This document shows positions 26,580 to 35,427 of a DNA stretch of 64,000 bases, piece after piece. Position 1 is the first letter of the stretch. Each line of letters begins with the position of its first letter. The translations under genes and the position numbers were made by a program. The stretch comes from Fulvivirgaceae bacterium JP3-4. GTDB lineage: Bacteria > Bacteroidota > Bacteroidia > Cytophagales > Cyclobacteriaceae. Under the pieces are notes generated by a model, which was not told the origin of the DNA, made no database searches, and saw nothing but the letters and a program-made list of their open reading frames with translations. Location of the stretch: the NCBI GenBank assembly GCA_029309925.1, contig JARKND010000005.1:372001-436000 (forward strand), given 5' to 3'.

Positions 26580-26623
26580 CGTGTGGCTCAGGAACAGGTG
26601 CTACCTTGGGGAAAAGCGACTAA

Positions 26624-26654
26624 ATAAAAAAGCCCCGACTTTCATCGAGGCTTT
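26624..26654 (-). terminator. Terminator downstream of gldJ
   Basis: On the minus strand AAAGCCTCGA pairs with TCGGGGCTTT (one mismatch) and continues TTTATTTAG. It is 18 bases beyond the gldJ stop. The A-rich other side could also stop comF transcripts. Confidence 0.8.
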
Positions 26655-26672
26655 CATGCTTGTGAGGTTCAA

Positions 26673-27890
26673 TTAATAATTTGAACCCGCTCTGATCATC
26701 GCGCAACGGAAACCTACTGTTGCTGTTGCCGAATCCTGATCAAGGAATCTTCTTGTACCTGGAGACATCCAGTATGCTACATCTTTCCATGAACCACCTT
26801 TGTACACGCGGGTGCGGTCAGTGATCAATGAAGTGAAGGCAGTTGGGTTGTTATCCTGGTTGTTATAATTCTTGTTGTCATCGAGGAAACCGTCTCTTCT
26901 GATCGGGTTAAGATCATCGAAATCCTGGTAAGACATCGGACGGTAAACGTCCATCACCCACTCGCTCACGTTACCGGCCATGTTGTACAATCCGTAATCG
27001 TTAGGAGGGAATTCATAAATGTATGAAGTGATCAAGGCGCCATCGTTCAAACGACCTGCGATACCCGCATAGTCACCGCGACCTCTCTTAAAGTTAGCCA
27101 GCATATAACCCATCTGCTTTCCATAAGGGTTACGAACTGCGTGACCATCCCAAGGATAAATTCTCTGGTGGGTTTGCATTTCTTCAAGCCACTGAGTTCC
27201 GATCAACGCCTGAGCTGCATACTCCCATTCTGCTTCTGTCGGAAGACGGTAAGAAGGAACAACAATACCAGACTCCAAAGGAATGCGGCCATCGCTTTCT
27301 GCATACTCTTCGCCAGCGTCCTGAGCAAGCTTGATGTTTACTGCACGGGTTCTCCATACAGCGTATTTGTTAGCCTGGTTCCACGTGATACCCACAACAG
27401 GGAAATAGCGGAAGCCTGGATAGCGGAAATAATGTTCTACGTAAGGGTCGTTGAAGGCAAGTTTACCAACCCAAACCATTGTGTCTGGAAGGGCAGCCTG
27501 GTAAGCTTCCTGTGAAGAATCTTTAGCGAGGTAGTGAATGTATTCAAGCCAGTGGATGTTGGCGATTTCGGTTTCATCCATGTAGAAGGATGCTACTGAA
27601 ACGGTTCTTTCGAGGTTGTCGCGGTATGACATAACATCCTCTTCGAACGAGCCCATAACAGCGCGGCCACCTTCAATGAACACCATGTTCGGTGCATCGG
27701 GCTGACCTTCAAAAGGATTAACCATAAATCCTCCGGCATCTTCATCGTTGTATGCCAGTCCAGTAGCGGTACTCATTTGTCCTGGATTCGATGCGTTTGG
27801 TTTTCCGCCACCGCCACCGAATAATGAGCAGGCTGAGAGAGCCACAGATCCGCCCACGACATACACGAGAGCTCTAAAAGAATACTTCAT
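26673..27890 (-). CDS. gldJ: Gliding motility lipoprotein GldJ
   Basis: 405 residues. The lipobox VALSAC gives an acylated Cys21. The N-terminal linker carries the GldJ-type TGLAYNDEDAGGF, then a formylglycine-generating-enzyme (SUMF1) fold: NMVFIEGGRAVMGSFEEDVM, SFYMDETEIANIHWLEYI, YPVVGITW-like FPVVGITWNQANKYAVWRT, LPTEAEWEYAA, YNMAGNVSEWV, RVYKGGSWKD and the final GFRCA. GldJ is an outer membrane lipoprotein of the gliding/T9SS machinery, required for stability of GldK-N components in Flavobacterium. The GldK paralogue has a different N-terminal linker, so GldJ is preferred. The gene is alone here, with its own terminator. Confidence 0.88.
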   Translation of the reverse strand: MKYSFRALVYVVGGSVALSACSLFGGGGGKPNASNPGQMSTATGLAYNDEDAGGFMVNPFEGQPDAPNMVFIEGGRAVMGSFEEDVMSYRDNLERTVSVASFYMDETEIANIHWLEYIHYLAKDSSQEAYQAALPDTMVWVGKLAFNDPYVEHYFRYPGFRYFPVVGITWNQANKYAVWRTRAVNIKLAQDAGEEYAESDGRIPLESGIVVPSYRLPTEAEWEYAAQALIGTQWLEEMQTHQRIYPWDGHAVRNPYGKQMGYMLANFKRGRGDYAGIAGRLNDGALITSYIYEFPPNDYGLYNMAGNVSEWVMDVYRPMSYQDFDDLNPIRRDGFLDDNKNYNNQDNNPTAFTSLITDRTRVYKGGSWKDVAYWMSPGTRRFLDQDSATATVGFRCAMIRAGSNY

Positions 27891-28171
27891 TGTGAATTTA
27901 GATTTAAAAAGTAACTGCTAATATAAGGAGATAATCAAGTGTTTTCCAAGCAGTCCCTTTTGATTTCATGAATCTTTAATGGAACAACCCGGAGGCGTAT
28001 TTCTCACCTATCAAACGATACTACAAAAAAACTATTGTGTTCGGGAAATTCCTATCCAAAACTGGGACGAAAAGAAGCTAAATCAAGTCAAATATTACGT
28101 TTAAAGATTCTTTTATGCCGACCAGTCACCGTGGCTCGTTATTTGGTATATACCCCTGAAATTACCTAACA

Positions 28172-28426
28172 ATGTATACTCTGCAGGACTTTCGAATTAT
28201 GCCATTCGAAAAGAAGTGTGATGTTATCACGTTTAACGGAAGTTACTTAAGCCAGCGCACTTTAGGCGACTGCAAGGTTTTCCTTTACCACGCCAATCTC
28301 TTTTTCATTGAAGTTTTTTATTCGCCAAAGCACCAGAAGGTTCTCATGATAAACGCCTTCGACAAGCCTATCGGACTGGATCCTTATTTGGATAAGATTT
28401 CTTTGGCTGACCTCAAAGTGGTCTGA
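28172..28426 (+). CDS. Small conserved hypothetical protein
   Basis: 84 residues. No signal peptide or membrane segment; the pattern VFLYHANLFFIEVFYSPKHQ suggests a small beta-sheet protein, and FDKPIGLDPYLDKISLADL is a helical end. I recognise similar small proteins in Cytophagales but know no function. Its last 43 bases overlap the 3' end of the convergent mfd gene. The 280-base region upstream must hold its promoter and that of gldJ. Confidence 0.7.
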   Translation: MYTLQDFRIMPFEKKCDVITFNGSYLSQRTLGDCKVFLYHANLFFIEVFYSPKHQKVLMINAFDKPIGLDPYLDKISLADLKVV

Positions 28427-31400
28427 CCCGTCATCTGGCTAAGCAGGTCGATCGCAGCGTCCACCGACTTAATATTTTCAACTACCAGCATGGCCTTTCC
28501 TGCACTGTCTTTGACTTTGCATTGGCGCGAATGCTTCTGAACAAAACTCAGAATGTTGCCAAACGTGTCGGACTTGAAATATTCGTCCTTGCCAGTAATA
28601 AAGTAAGCACGCAGCTTGTCATTTTTCAGGCTGAGCTTTTCAAAACCAAGCTGCTCGCCCAGCCATCGCAGGCGAACGGAGTTAATCAATTCAGAGACCG
28701 AAGACGGAATTGCTCCAAAGCGGTCGCGTATTTCATTGGAGAAGCCTTCAAGTTGCGTTTCATTCTTGATGTTATCCAGGCGCGAGTATAACTGCAGACG
28801 CTCGCTCGTATTCCCTACATAGGTTTCCGGAATCAAAATCTCAAGATCCGTTTCGATCACACAATCCTGAACAATAAGTTTTGCTTTCTCTGCCAGCTCG
28901 GCAGCAAACAGATCTCTGAAATCTGTTTCTTTCAACTCCTGGATGGCATCATCCAAAATTTTATGATAGGTATCGAAACCAAGGTCGTTGATGAATCCCG
29001 TTTGCTCGGCACCCAATAAATTTCCGGCACCGCGAATGTCGAGGTCGCGCATGGCAACTTTGAATCCGTCTCCTAACTCCGAAAATTCTTCAAGTGCGGC
29101 AAGACGCTTTCGCGAATCGGATGTCAGTAACGATGCTGGCGGTGTCAGCAGATAACAGAATGCTTTTTTGTTTGAACGTCCTACCCTTCCGCGCATCTGG
29201 TGAAGATCGGAAAGTCCAAACATATGTGCCGAGTTGATGATGATCGTATTCGCATTTGGAATATCAAGTCCGGATTCGATGATATTGGTGGAAACGAGAA
29301 CATCGTATTCACCATCAATGAACTTCAACATTACTTTCTCAAGTTTGTCTCCATCCATCTGGCCGTGTGCAATACCAATCCGGGCATCAGGAACAAGTCT
29401 GTAAACCATGTTGCCGAGCGACTCGATATCACTAACGCGGTTGTGAACGAAGAACACCTGGCCACCTCGTCTCAACTCATAACTCACAGCATCGCGAATG
29501 ATCATCTCATCGAACGTATGAAGTTCGGTTGTGACCGGTTGACGATTAGGAGGAGGTGTTGAGATAATGCTCAGATCCCTTGCTCCCATCAATGAGAAAT
29601 GAAGTGTTCGAGGAATCGGAGTTGCTGTCAGCGTGAGCACATCAACATTCACTTTCAATTCTTTCAATCGATCTTTTACTTTTACTCCGAACTTCTGTTC
29701 TTCATCGATGACCAGCAGGCCGAGATTCTTAAACTCCACATCCTTGCTGACGATGCGATGGGTGCCAATGAGAACATTGACCTTTCCTTCCTTTACGTCA
29801 GCCAGAATATCTTTTATTTCTTTATCCGTTTTAAAACGGGATACATACTCAATCTTCACCGGGAAATTCGACAACCGCTCTTTGAACGTGCGATAGTGTT
29901 GCATCGCGAGAATGGTGGTCGGTACCAGAACGGCAACCTGTTTTCCTTCTGTTGCAGCCTTGAATGTAGCGCGGATGGCAACTTCCGTTTTGCCAAAGCC
30001 AACATCTCCGCAGACAAGTCTGTCCATCGGGTGAGGTTGCTCCATGTCGCGCTTGACATCTTCGGTGGCTTTCGCCTGATCAGGGGTGTCTTCGTAAATG
30101 AAAGAAGACTCGAGCTCGGCCTGCAAAAATCCATCGGGTGAAAATTGAAATCCCGGAGCAGTCTTGCGTTTCGCGTAAAGCTCGATCAGTTCTTTCGCAA
30201 TGTCTTTTACGCGCTTCTTGGCTTTCGCCTTTTTCGTATCCCACTCCGAAGAACCAAGTTTATTGATCACGGGAGGAGATCCATCCTTGCCGGAATACTT
30301 CGAGATCTTATGTAAGGAGTGAATGCTGACGTAGAGCAGGTCGTCATCGCGGAAGACAAGGCGAATCGCTTCCTGTTCATGGCCGTTCACTTCTTTCTTC
30401 TCGAGACCCGCAAACTTTCCGACTCCGTAATCAATGTGTGTTACGAAATCCCCAGGCTGCAATGTCTGCAGTTCGCGAAGTGTTAATGCTTTTGTTTTTG
30501 AGAAACGTTCTTTTGCGCGGTAGCGGTGGAAGCGTTCGAAGATCTGGTGATCTGTATAACAGACAATCTTGAGCACCGGATCTACATAACCATGACGGAG
30601 CGCAAACTCGAGTGGTTGAAAATGAACATTGCTGCTGATCTCCTCAAAAATTCCCTTAAGGCGATCGAGCTGTTTCGGCATGTCAGCCGCGATGAAACAA
30701 CTCATTCCTTTATCCTGATGCTCGCTCAGGTTTGTCGCGAGCAGCTCGAAATTTTTATTGAACGAGGGCTGCGCGGATGACTGCCAGTCGAACGATTGAG
30801 CATCCTTTAAAAAGAAACGGCTTCCGAATTCCACGCAAGTGAAATTTTCTGCCTGCGTTGAAAACGTATAGCCCTGTTCGAACAGTTGTTCAGGTTTTCC
30901 AATGACCTGCGTGTAACCGCTTTCTTTCAAAATTTTTTCGAACGACTGTTCCGCCTTTTCGAAACTCTTCTGGATGATGTCGGTCGCATATTGAAAATCT
31001 TTAAACCAAAGTCTCGTTTGTGGCGAGATAAATTCCAGCAATGACTGGCGTTCTTCCTGAACGAGTTTTGTCTGCACGTTTGGAATGATGCTGATGGAAT
31101 CGTGTTGCCCAACGGATAATTGCGACCCGGGCTCGAATGAACGGATGCTGTCAACCTCATCACCGAATAATTCGATGCGGTAGGGCAATTCATTCGCAAA
31201 CGAAAAAATATCAACAATGCCTCCGCGAACAGCAAACTGGCCGGCTTCGTATACAAAATCTGTTTTCTCGAAATCATAATTATGCATGAACTCTTCGAGA
31301 AACCCGATGTCTAGTTTTTCCTTCACCGCAACGGTGAATGTATTGGACGCGAGCGAACGCTTATTGATTACTTTTTCACTGAGGGCTTCCGGGTACGTAA

Positions 31401-31764
31401 CGATAATCTCCGGACGCGTCTTGTTCGCCAGCAGGTTCAGCACCTCCGCCCGCATGAGGATGTTGGCGTTCTCGATCTCGATAAACTCGTATGGTCGTTT
31501 GTACGACATCGGGAAGATTAGGACTTCACGGTCGAGAAGATTCTGAAGATCGTTTTGGAAATAACCTGCTTCCTCGCGATCCTGGACAACAATCAGATAA
31601 TCCTGGGGGTGAAGCTTGAAGCTGGCGGCTACGATGATGGCATCAAGACTTCCGCTGAGACCTTTAATGCGGATATTTTTCTGTTGGGGCGCTTTTATCC
31701 CTGCGGCAACGGTCTTCATCAAACCATCCGCGCGATAAATACTCAAAAAGTCATTCGCCTTCAA
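28384..31764 (-). CDS. mfd: Transcription-repair coupling factor Mfd
   Basis: 1126 residues, normal length. Mfd removes RNA polymerase stalled at DNA lesions and recruits UvrA. Visible in order: the UvrB-like N-terminal domain (VYEAGQFAVRGGIVDIFSF), the polymerase-interacting domain (LQPGDFVTHIDYGVGKFAGLE), the RecG-like translocase with Walker A CGDVGFGKTEVAIRA (about residue 585), the DEEQ box VIDEEQKFGV (about 684), TLTATPIPRTLHFSL, the motif VI region QMRGRVGRSNKKAFCY, and the C-terminal domain (DLGFDTYHKILDDAIQEL). It overlaps a small convergent gene at its 3' end. Confidence 0.97.
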   Translation of the reverse strand: MKANDFLSIYRADGLMKTVAAGIKAPQQKNIRIKGLSGSLDAIIVAASFKLHPQDYLIVVQDREEAGYFQNDLQNLLDREVLIFPMSYKRPYEFIEIENANILMRAEVLNLLANKTRPEIIVTYPEALSEKVINKRSLASNTFTVAVKEKLDIGFLEEFMHNYDFEKTDFVYEAGQFAVRGGIVDIFSFANELPYRIELFGDEVDSIRSFEPGSQLSVGQHDSISIIPNVQTKLVQEERQSLLEFISPQTRLWFKDFQYATDIIQKSFEKAEQSFEKILKESGYTQVIGKPEQLFEQGYTFSTQAENFTCVEFGSRFFLKDAQSFDWQSSAQPSFNKNFELLATNLSEHQDKGMSCFIAADMPKQLDRLKGIFEEISSNVHFQPLEFALRHGYVDPVLKIVCYTDHQIFERFHRYRAKERFSKTKALTLRELQTLQPGDFVTHIDYGVGKFAGLEKKEVNGHEQEAIRLVFRDDDLLYVSIHSLHKISKYSGKDGSPPVINKLGSSEWDTKKAKAKKRVKDIAKELIELYAKRKTAPGFQFSPDGFLQAELESSFIYEDTPDQAKATEDVKRDMEQPHPMDRLVCGDVGFGKTEVAIRATFKAATEGKQVAVLVPTTILAMQHYRTFKERLSNFPVKIEYVSRFKTDKEIKDILADVKEGKVNVLIGTHRIVSKDVEFKNLGLLVIDEEQKFGVKVKDRLKELKVNVDVLTLTATPIPRTLHFSLMGARDLSIISTPPPNRQPVTTELHTFDEMIIRDAVSYELRRGGQVFFVHNRVSDIESLGNMVYRLVPDARIGIAHGQMDGDKLEKVMLKFIDGEYDVLVSTNIIESGLDIPNANTIIINSAHMFGLSDLHQMRGRVGRSNKKAFCYLLTPPASLLTSDSRKRLAALEEFSELGDGFKVAMRDLDIRGAGNLLGAEQTGFINDLGFDTYHKILDDAIQELKETDFRDLFAAELAEKAKLIVQDCVIETDLEILIPETYVGNTSERLQLYSRLDNIKNETQLEGFSNEIRDRFGAIPSSVSELINSVRLRWLGEQLGFEKLSLKNDKLRAYFITGKDEYFKSDTFGNILSFVQKHSRQCKVKDSAGKAMLVVENIKSVDAAIDLLSQMTGQTTLRSAKEILSK

Positions 31765-31849
31765 CTAGTCTCTTTTTATCCAGTTCGTGCGCTTGGGGGC
31801 CGCAAATATAACGGATTCCCGTCCAAAGCAAACACGTCAGAAAAATCTA

Positions 31850-31857
31850 TAATTTTG
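31850..31857 (+). promoter_or_regulatory. Possible Bacteroidota -7 box for the small membrane protein
   Basis: TAATTTTG agrees with TAnnTTTG and lies 17 bases before the ATG at 31875. No clear -33 TTTG was seen upstream, so this is weak. Confidence 0.3.
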
Positions 31858-31874
31858 ATGCCGACAGCACCGGC

Positions 31875-32069
31875 ATGGAATTTCTACAACAGCTTTTCCT
31901 TTATGTGAGTTTCACGGCATTCATTTTTTTAGTGATTGGATTATTCAGGCCGTGGGCAATGCTCTGGTGGGAAGACGTGCAGAACCGCAGGAAAGTAATT
32001 AAAGTGTATGGAACCGTTGCCCTGGTTTGCCTCGCGCTCTATTTTGGAATGAACTTAATGATACAATGA
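31875..32069 (+). CDS. Small two-helix membrane protein
   Basis: 64 residues. Two transmembrane helices (LFLYVSFTAFIFLVIGLF and TVALVCLALYFGMNLMI) flank a conserved-looking polar loop, RPWAMLWWEDVQNRRKVIK. Small proteins with this RPWxxLWW loop are widespread in Bacteroidota and have no assigned role. The TGA stop overlaps the ATG of the lipoprotein gene (ATGA), so both are translated in a coupled way and could act together. Confidence 0.8.
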   Translation: MEFLQQLFLYVSFTAFIFLVIGLFRPWAMLWWEDVQNRRKVIKVYGTVALVCLALYFGMNLMIQ

Positions 32070-32572
32070 ATAAAATAATCGGGTTGGTATTGCTCTGCGC
32101 AGTGGTGTCTGCGGGTTGTAATGTAAAAAAGAAAGAGGCCGCCAGAAGTGGTGAAGCGGTAGAGACATCTGCAGAAACGCAGAATGATCTGCCATTCATT
32201 CCGATTACGCTGACCGATGGAAGGGTGGTTAACGTAAAAGACTTCACAGGCAAAAATATTCTTGTGTTGTTTCAGCCCGATTGTGATCATTGCCAGCACG
32301 AAGCAGAAGATATCGAGAAGCAACTCGGGGCATTCAAGGACTACAAGATGTACTTTGTTTCCGCAGCACCGATGCCGCAGATCGAGCAGTTCGCGACAAC
32401 GTATAAACTAAAAGGGAAAGACAACGTTCTGTTCGGAAATACGGCAGCCGAAAATGTTCTGAACAATTTCGGTCCGATTCCGGCTCCATCGATCTATATC
32501 TACAACGACAAGAAGCTCAAACAATCGTTCGAAGGTCAGACGGATGTAGCGCAGATTATCGCTGCGTTGTGA
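32066..32572 (+). CDS. Thioredoxin-like lipoprotein
   Basis: 168 residues from the ATG at 32066. A lipobox VSAGC gives Cys18, then a polar linker, then a thioredoxin fold with NILVLFQPDCDHCQHEAEDI (active site Cys73-x-x-Cys76) and the cis-proline region GPIPAPSIYIYNDKK. It is a peroxiredoxin/TlpA-type periplasmic redox protein; the substrate is not evident. It is coupled to the small membrane protein upstream by a 4-base overlap. Confidence 0.88.
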   Translation: MNKIIGLVLLCAVVSAGCNVKKKEAARSGEAVETSAETQNDLPFIPITLTDGRVVNVKDFTGKNILVLFQPDCDHCQHEAEDIEKQLGAFKDYKMYFVSAAPMPQIEQFATTYKLKGKDNVLFGNTAAENVLNNFGPIPAPSIYIYNDKKLKQSFEGQTDVAQIIAAL

Positions 32573-32578
32573 GATGAT

Positions 32579-32630
32579 GTGTTAAGGTGTTAATGTGTTA
32601 AAGTGTTTGTGTGTTAACGTTTTAATGTGA
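32579..32630. repeat. Degenerate GTGTTAA simple repeat
   Basis: Irregular copies of GTGTTAA (GTGTTAAG, GTGTTAAT, GTGTTAAA, GTGTTAAC) follow the lipoprotein stop codon within 50 bases. Confidence 0.6.
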
Positions 32631-32714
32631 AGCGTAAGTCGGCATTGATATCAACGCCTGATAGAGCAGTTTTGCGGCAATGTTTTTAGGCGGAAGCCGA
32701 GGGAGTGAGCATCC

Positions 32715-32826
32715 CATGCGATTGTCGTTTTAATCCCGTTACGGATTTCATATTTGCAGCAATTGAGAATGAATAGACAGCATCGCGCACGTTCAAAGTT
32801 CTTTGGAATGTTGTGAACTTGTTTGG
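32715..32826. repeat. 112-base dispersed repeat, copy 1
   Basis: Starts CATGCGATTGTCGTTTTAAT and ends GTTTGG; similar along its whole length to the copy at 32959-33070. It contains ATCCCGTTACGGAT, an imperfect short palindrome. The 770 bases between 32573 and 33346 have no credible gene; an open minus-strand frame at 32651-33037 only runs through the repeats. Confidence 0.8.
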
Positions 32827-32958
32827 GTGGAGACGTTGCATCCAAATCAGATATTTTTTCGTGTCTATTTATCGATCCACGAGACACGCGGAGCACGAGC
32901 GGGTTTTGTTGATTTCTGCTATCCCGTATTTCGACAGGCACGATGAAGCCGGGCAGCT

Positions 32959-33070
32959 CATGCGATTGTCGTTTTAATCCCGTTAGGGACTTCCTATTTG
33001 TAGCAGTGAACCATGAATAGACAGCATCGCGCCACATTCAAGTTTTTTAGAATGTTGTGAACCCGTTTGG
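32959..33070. repeat. 112-base dispersed repeat, copy 2
   Basis: Direct copy of 32715-32826, 244 bases apart start to start, with substitutions and balanced small indels. The shared parts include ATGCGATTGTCGTTTTAATC, GAATAGACAGCATCGCG and GAATGTTGTGAAC. Confidence 0.8.
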
Positions 33071-33306
33071 CGCGAAAAGGCGATTCATCGTCAGGTATTG
33101 TTAGTGTTTGATCTGTTTGGTGGTGATAGTCTGATCTCACCACAGAACATCGACCACCCATGAGCCGCTCGTTTCATCTTCCGTGTCGAAGTTCATGTGC
33201 ATTTCATATCTAGAGCGCAGTCGACACGGGCGTTTGTTGTATGCCGGGTGTTAGAACCAGGGAGTCCCTATCGGGACTGGATTGCTCCTGACGATGTTTG
33301 GGCATT

Positions 33307-33327
33307 TCCCTCTCCCTAGGAGAGGGA
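33307..33327. repeat. Hairpin at the 3' end of the PG_1098-type gene
   Basis: TCCCTCTCC and GGAGAGGGA form a perfect 9-base stem with a 3-base loop, 20 bases beyond the stop codon at 33347. No T-run follows on the minus strand. The following GATTAAGGG resembles the sequence at 49130-49150. Confidence 0.6.
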
Positions 33328-33346
33328 TTAAGGGTGAGGTGGAACT

Positions 33347-34549
33347 CTATTTCATGCGCTCCACTGCCACCACGAACTTTTTTGTCTGCCCGGAAAATGC
33401 AAGGAGGTAGTTCTCCCCGCCATCTTTCAAACCGGTTTTTTTCCTGAGTTCATCAACGGAGAGTGGATAGTTGCGCGTAACTGCGTTCGCCTTTAAATCC
33501 GGGAAAAATTTTGTCACATGCTTTTTGTCCGGCTTCACTTCTGACATCACCTTAAATATCCGACCCGGAAAATCGTGAACGAGGTCGGTTGATGTATACA
33601 GATGGGTGTTCACCTGGATTTTTTCGAGACGATATTCCCTCGCGACTGACTTAAATGCTCCGGCCTTTAGAATTGAACTGAACGGTTCGTAGATATAATT
33701 TTTCGGATCTGAAAATTCCGAGGGGGCCGATGCTTCATTAGAAAAATTGAATGAAAAAGACTCCGATGCATCCTTCGCCATGTTGATCGCATTGATCATT
33801 GCCTCACCAGCAAAATCTTTCCGGCATAGGAAAAGTAGTTCCTTGACTTCATCGTCAACAGACACCACAAAGACCTGTTGGACAAAATTCAGCTCACTCA
33901 TGCCTTGCTTGATATCGAGCATGGGAGACGCTTTCACGAGAAGGAAATCAGTGTACTTGAAAATCTGGTCTTGCAGCACAGTGATGTTGGGTTCGCAATC
34001 CGCGAAAGCGAAAACTTTTTTGGTTTCACTCCTCCGTGACGGATCGATATAGATGATGCTGGCCTCATCTTCCTCGGCAAGAAAATTTTCAGCTGTTGAA
34101 TTGTGATGTGTGATGTTCAAAGCCCCAAGCGAATGGTGATTCCGTTTGACGATCTCTAGCAAACCCTGATTCGGCTCTACGTATTGAATCGACTTAAAAA
34201 CCTTACTTAAAAAGTAACTGTCTACACCAAATCCACCGGTGAGATCGATCAGCCTTTTGCAAGAGGGAAGTGCACGCATCAAAACTTTAGCCTTGAACGT
34301 GGCGGTACGTTCCGATGAAGACTGTTCCAGGTTAATGCCTGGAGGATAGACTATTGGGGATTCATAAAAAGAGGGAATCTTTTCTTTGGCTTTTTTCCTT
34401 CCGGAAATTTGATCGGCAATCACGGCAGCAGGAACGCCAAGAATCATCTTGTGCTTGAGCACGAGAGCTTTGACGTCACCATTTTCATGATCACGGAGGT
34501 ACTGCTGCACTTCAGGTGAAAGAATTCTGTCGATCGTTTGCTGATCCAT
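33347..34549 (-). CDS. Class I SAM-dependent methyltransferase, THUMP-like (PG_1098 family)
   Basis: 400 residues from the ATG at 34549; the reading extends upstream to 34603 but the extension is unlike the family. Architecture: a helical N-terminus (LSPEVQQYLRDHENGDVKALVLK), a methyltransferase core with LIDLTGGFGVDSYFLSKVF (SAM motif I) and IIYIDPSRRSETKKVFAF, where the usual catalytic NPP-like motif reads DPSRR, a middle ferredoxin-like region and a C-terminal THUMP-like domain. The target is presumably RNA. It shares its strand with the LAB_N gene upstream (70 bases apart). Confidence 0.88.
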   Translation of the reverse strand: MDQQTIDRILSPEVQQYLRDHENGDVKALVLKHKMILGVPAAVIADQISGRKKAKEKIPSFYESPIVYPPGINLEQSSSERTATFKAKVLMRALPSCKRLIDLTGGFGVDSYFLSKVFKSIQYVEPNQGLLEIVKRNHHSLGALNITHHNSTAENFLAEEDEASIIYIDPSRRSETKKVFAFADCEPNITVLQDQIFKYTDFLLVKASPMLDIKQGMSELNFVQQVFVVSVDDEVKELLFLCRKDFAGEAMINAINMAKDASESFSFNFSNEASAPSEFSDPKNYIYEPFSSILKAGAFKSVAREYRLEKIQVNTHLYTSTDLVHDFPGRIFKVMSEVKPDKKHVTKFFPDLKANAVTRNYPLSVDELRKKTGLKDGGENYLLAFSGQTKKFVVAVERMK

Positions 34550-34619
34550 TACACTTGCTTCACGAAGAAACAAAAAATAAAGATAGGCCACAGCTTCATA
34601 CAATGCAGGGCCGTTACTC

Positions 34620-35273
34620 CTACACCTTAACTGGCACCGGTGCTACTTTCTTCGCACGGAGTTGAAGGATGATGTTGCGGATATAAATGAAGATTCCCAT
34701 TCCTTGCGAGACGAGAAGAACCGGGTCATTTCTAAACCAGCTATAGCCAATAATCATCGCGGAAGCAGTGGCACTGATAATCCAGAAGCCGGCCGGAAGG
34801 ATGGACTCATTTTTCTTTTCGGAATAAATCCATTGATAGAGGTATCGAAGGTTCAACATCAACTGACCCACCGCTCCGATAGCAATGATGGGGTCAGCAA
34901 GATTGCTGTTCGCAAAAATGCCATCAAGTTTTTCTTTTTCAAACAAGATCCAACCGAGCGCAAAAACCGGTACGCACCAAAGGATGATCCGAGCCATCCG
35001 GGGCATCATATCCCAGAGATTCTTCAGTTGAAGATTTCGGATATAGATAAAGTACGAAAGCGACTGTCCTAGAATGATCACGAAGTCGTTTCGGATAACG
35101 CCATAAATCAAAAAAAGGAATGAGCCCATCAATCCGAGCTGCCAATAGATAGCGGGCGAAACAACTTTTCCTTTTTTCTCGGATATTATAAGCTGGGCGA
35201 TCAGCCGTGTACCAAAAAGTGCCTGGGCGAAAAACCCGAGGAAGTAAATCCAGTTGTTCTCTAAAAAATCCAT
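34620..35273 (-). CDS. Lipid-A-disaccharide synthase N-terminal-domain (LAB_N) membrane protein
   Basis: 217 residues from the ATG at 35273. The protein is almost entirely membrane-embedded and contains two tandem LAB_N units, the first with FFAQALFGTRLIAQLIISEKK and LGLMGSFLFLIYGVIRNDFV, the second with VGQLMLNLRYLYQWIYSEKK and FWIISATASAMIIGYSWFRN; each ends with a GQ-[S/G]-x-x-YxIYIRN-like helix. LAB_N domains are found beside glycosyltransferases of lipid A and dolichol-type pathways; the role of the stand-alone protein is unknown. The duplication suggests a SWEET/PQ-loop-like two-bundle architecture. Confidence 0.88.
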   Translation of the reverse strand: MDFLENNWIYFLGFFAQALFGTRLIAQLIISEKKGKVVSPAIYWQLGLMGSFLFLIYGVIRNDFVIILGQSLSYFIYIRNLQLKNLWDMMPRMARIILWCVPVFALGWILFEKEKLDGIFANSNLADPIIAIGAVGQLMLNLRYLYQWIYSEKKNESILPAGFWIISATASAMIIGYSWFRNDPVLLVSQGMGIFIYIRNIILQLRAKKVAPVPVKV

Positions 35274-35284
35274 CTGCGCAAAAA

Positions 35285-35312
35285 TAGTCATTAGTCACTA
35301 GTCATTAGTCAT
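35285..35312. repeat. Four TAGTCAT heptamers
   Basis: Units TAGTCAT, TAGTCAC, TAGTCAT, TAGTCAT in perfect 7-base register, just upstream of the LAB_N start codon. Part of the heptamer family also seen at 9151, 50854 and 61486. Confidence 0.85.
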
Positions 35313-35427
35313 TTGGAGGAAAAAGGGAAATTGAATGGGAAAAAAAACAGTAAGGGCTGCGTGCTAGTATCGAAAGAATACGGAAGCTGGAATAGGGAAA
35401 CAGAATTCAGTCGCTTAAGTTTGTAAC

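Noticed and set aside
27375-27395. parS-like GTTCCACGTGATAC in gldJ
   Set aside because: Three mismatches to the 16-base consensus and inside a conserved coding part; chance match.
32651-33037. 128-codon open frame on the minus strand
   Set aside because: It runs through the two 112-base repeats and has no signal, motif or codon bias; it is repeat-derived.
32715-33070. CRISPR array
   Set aside because: Only two copies, each 112 bases, no regular spacers and no cas genes.
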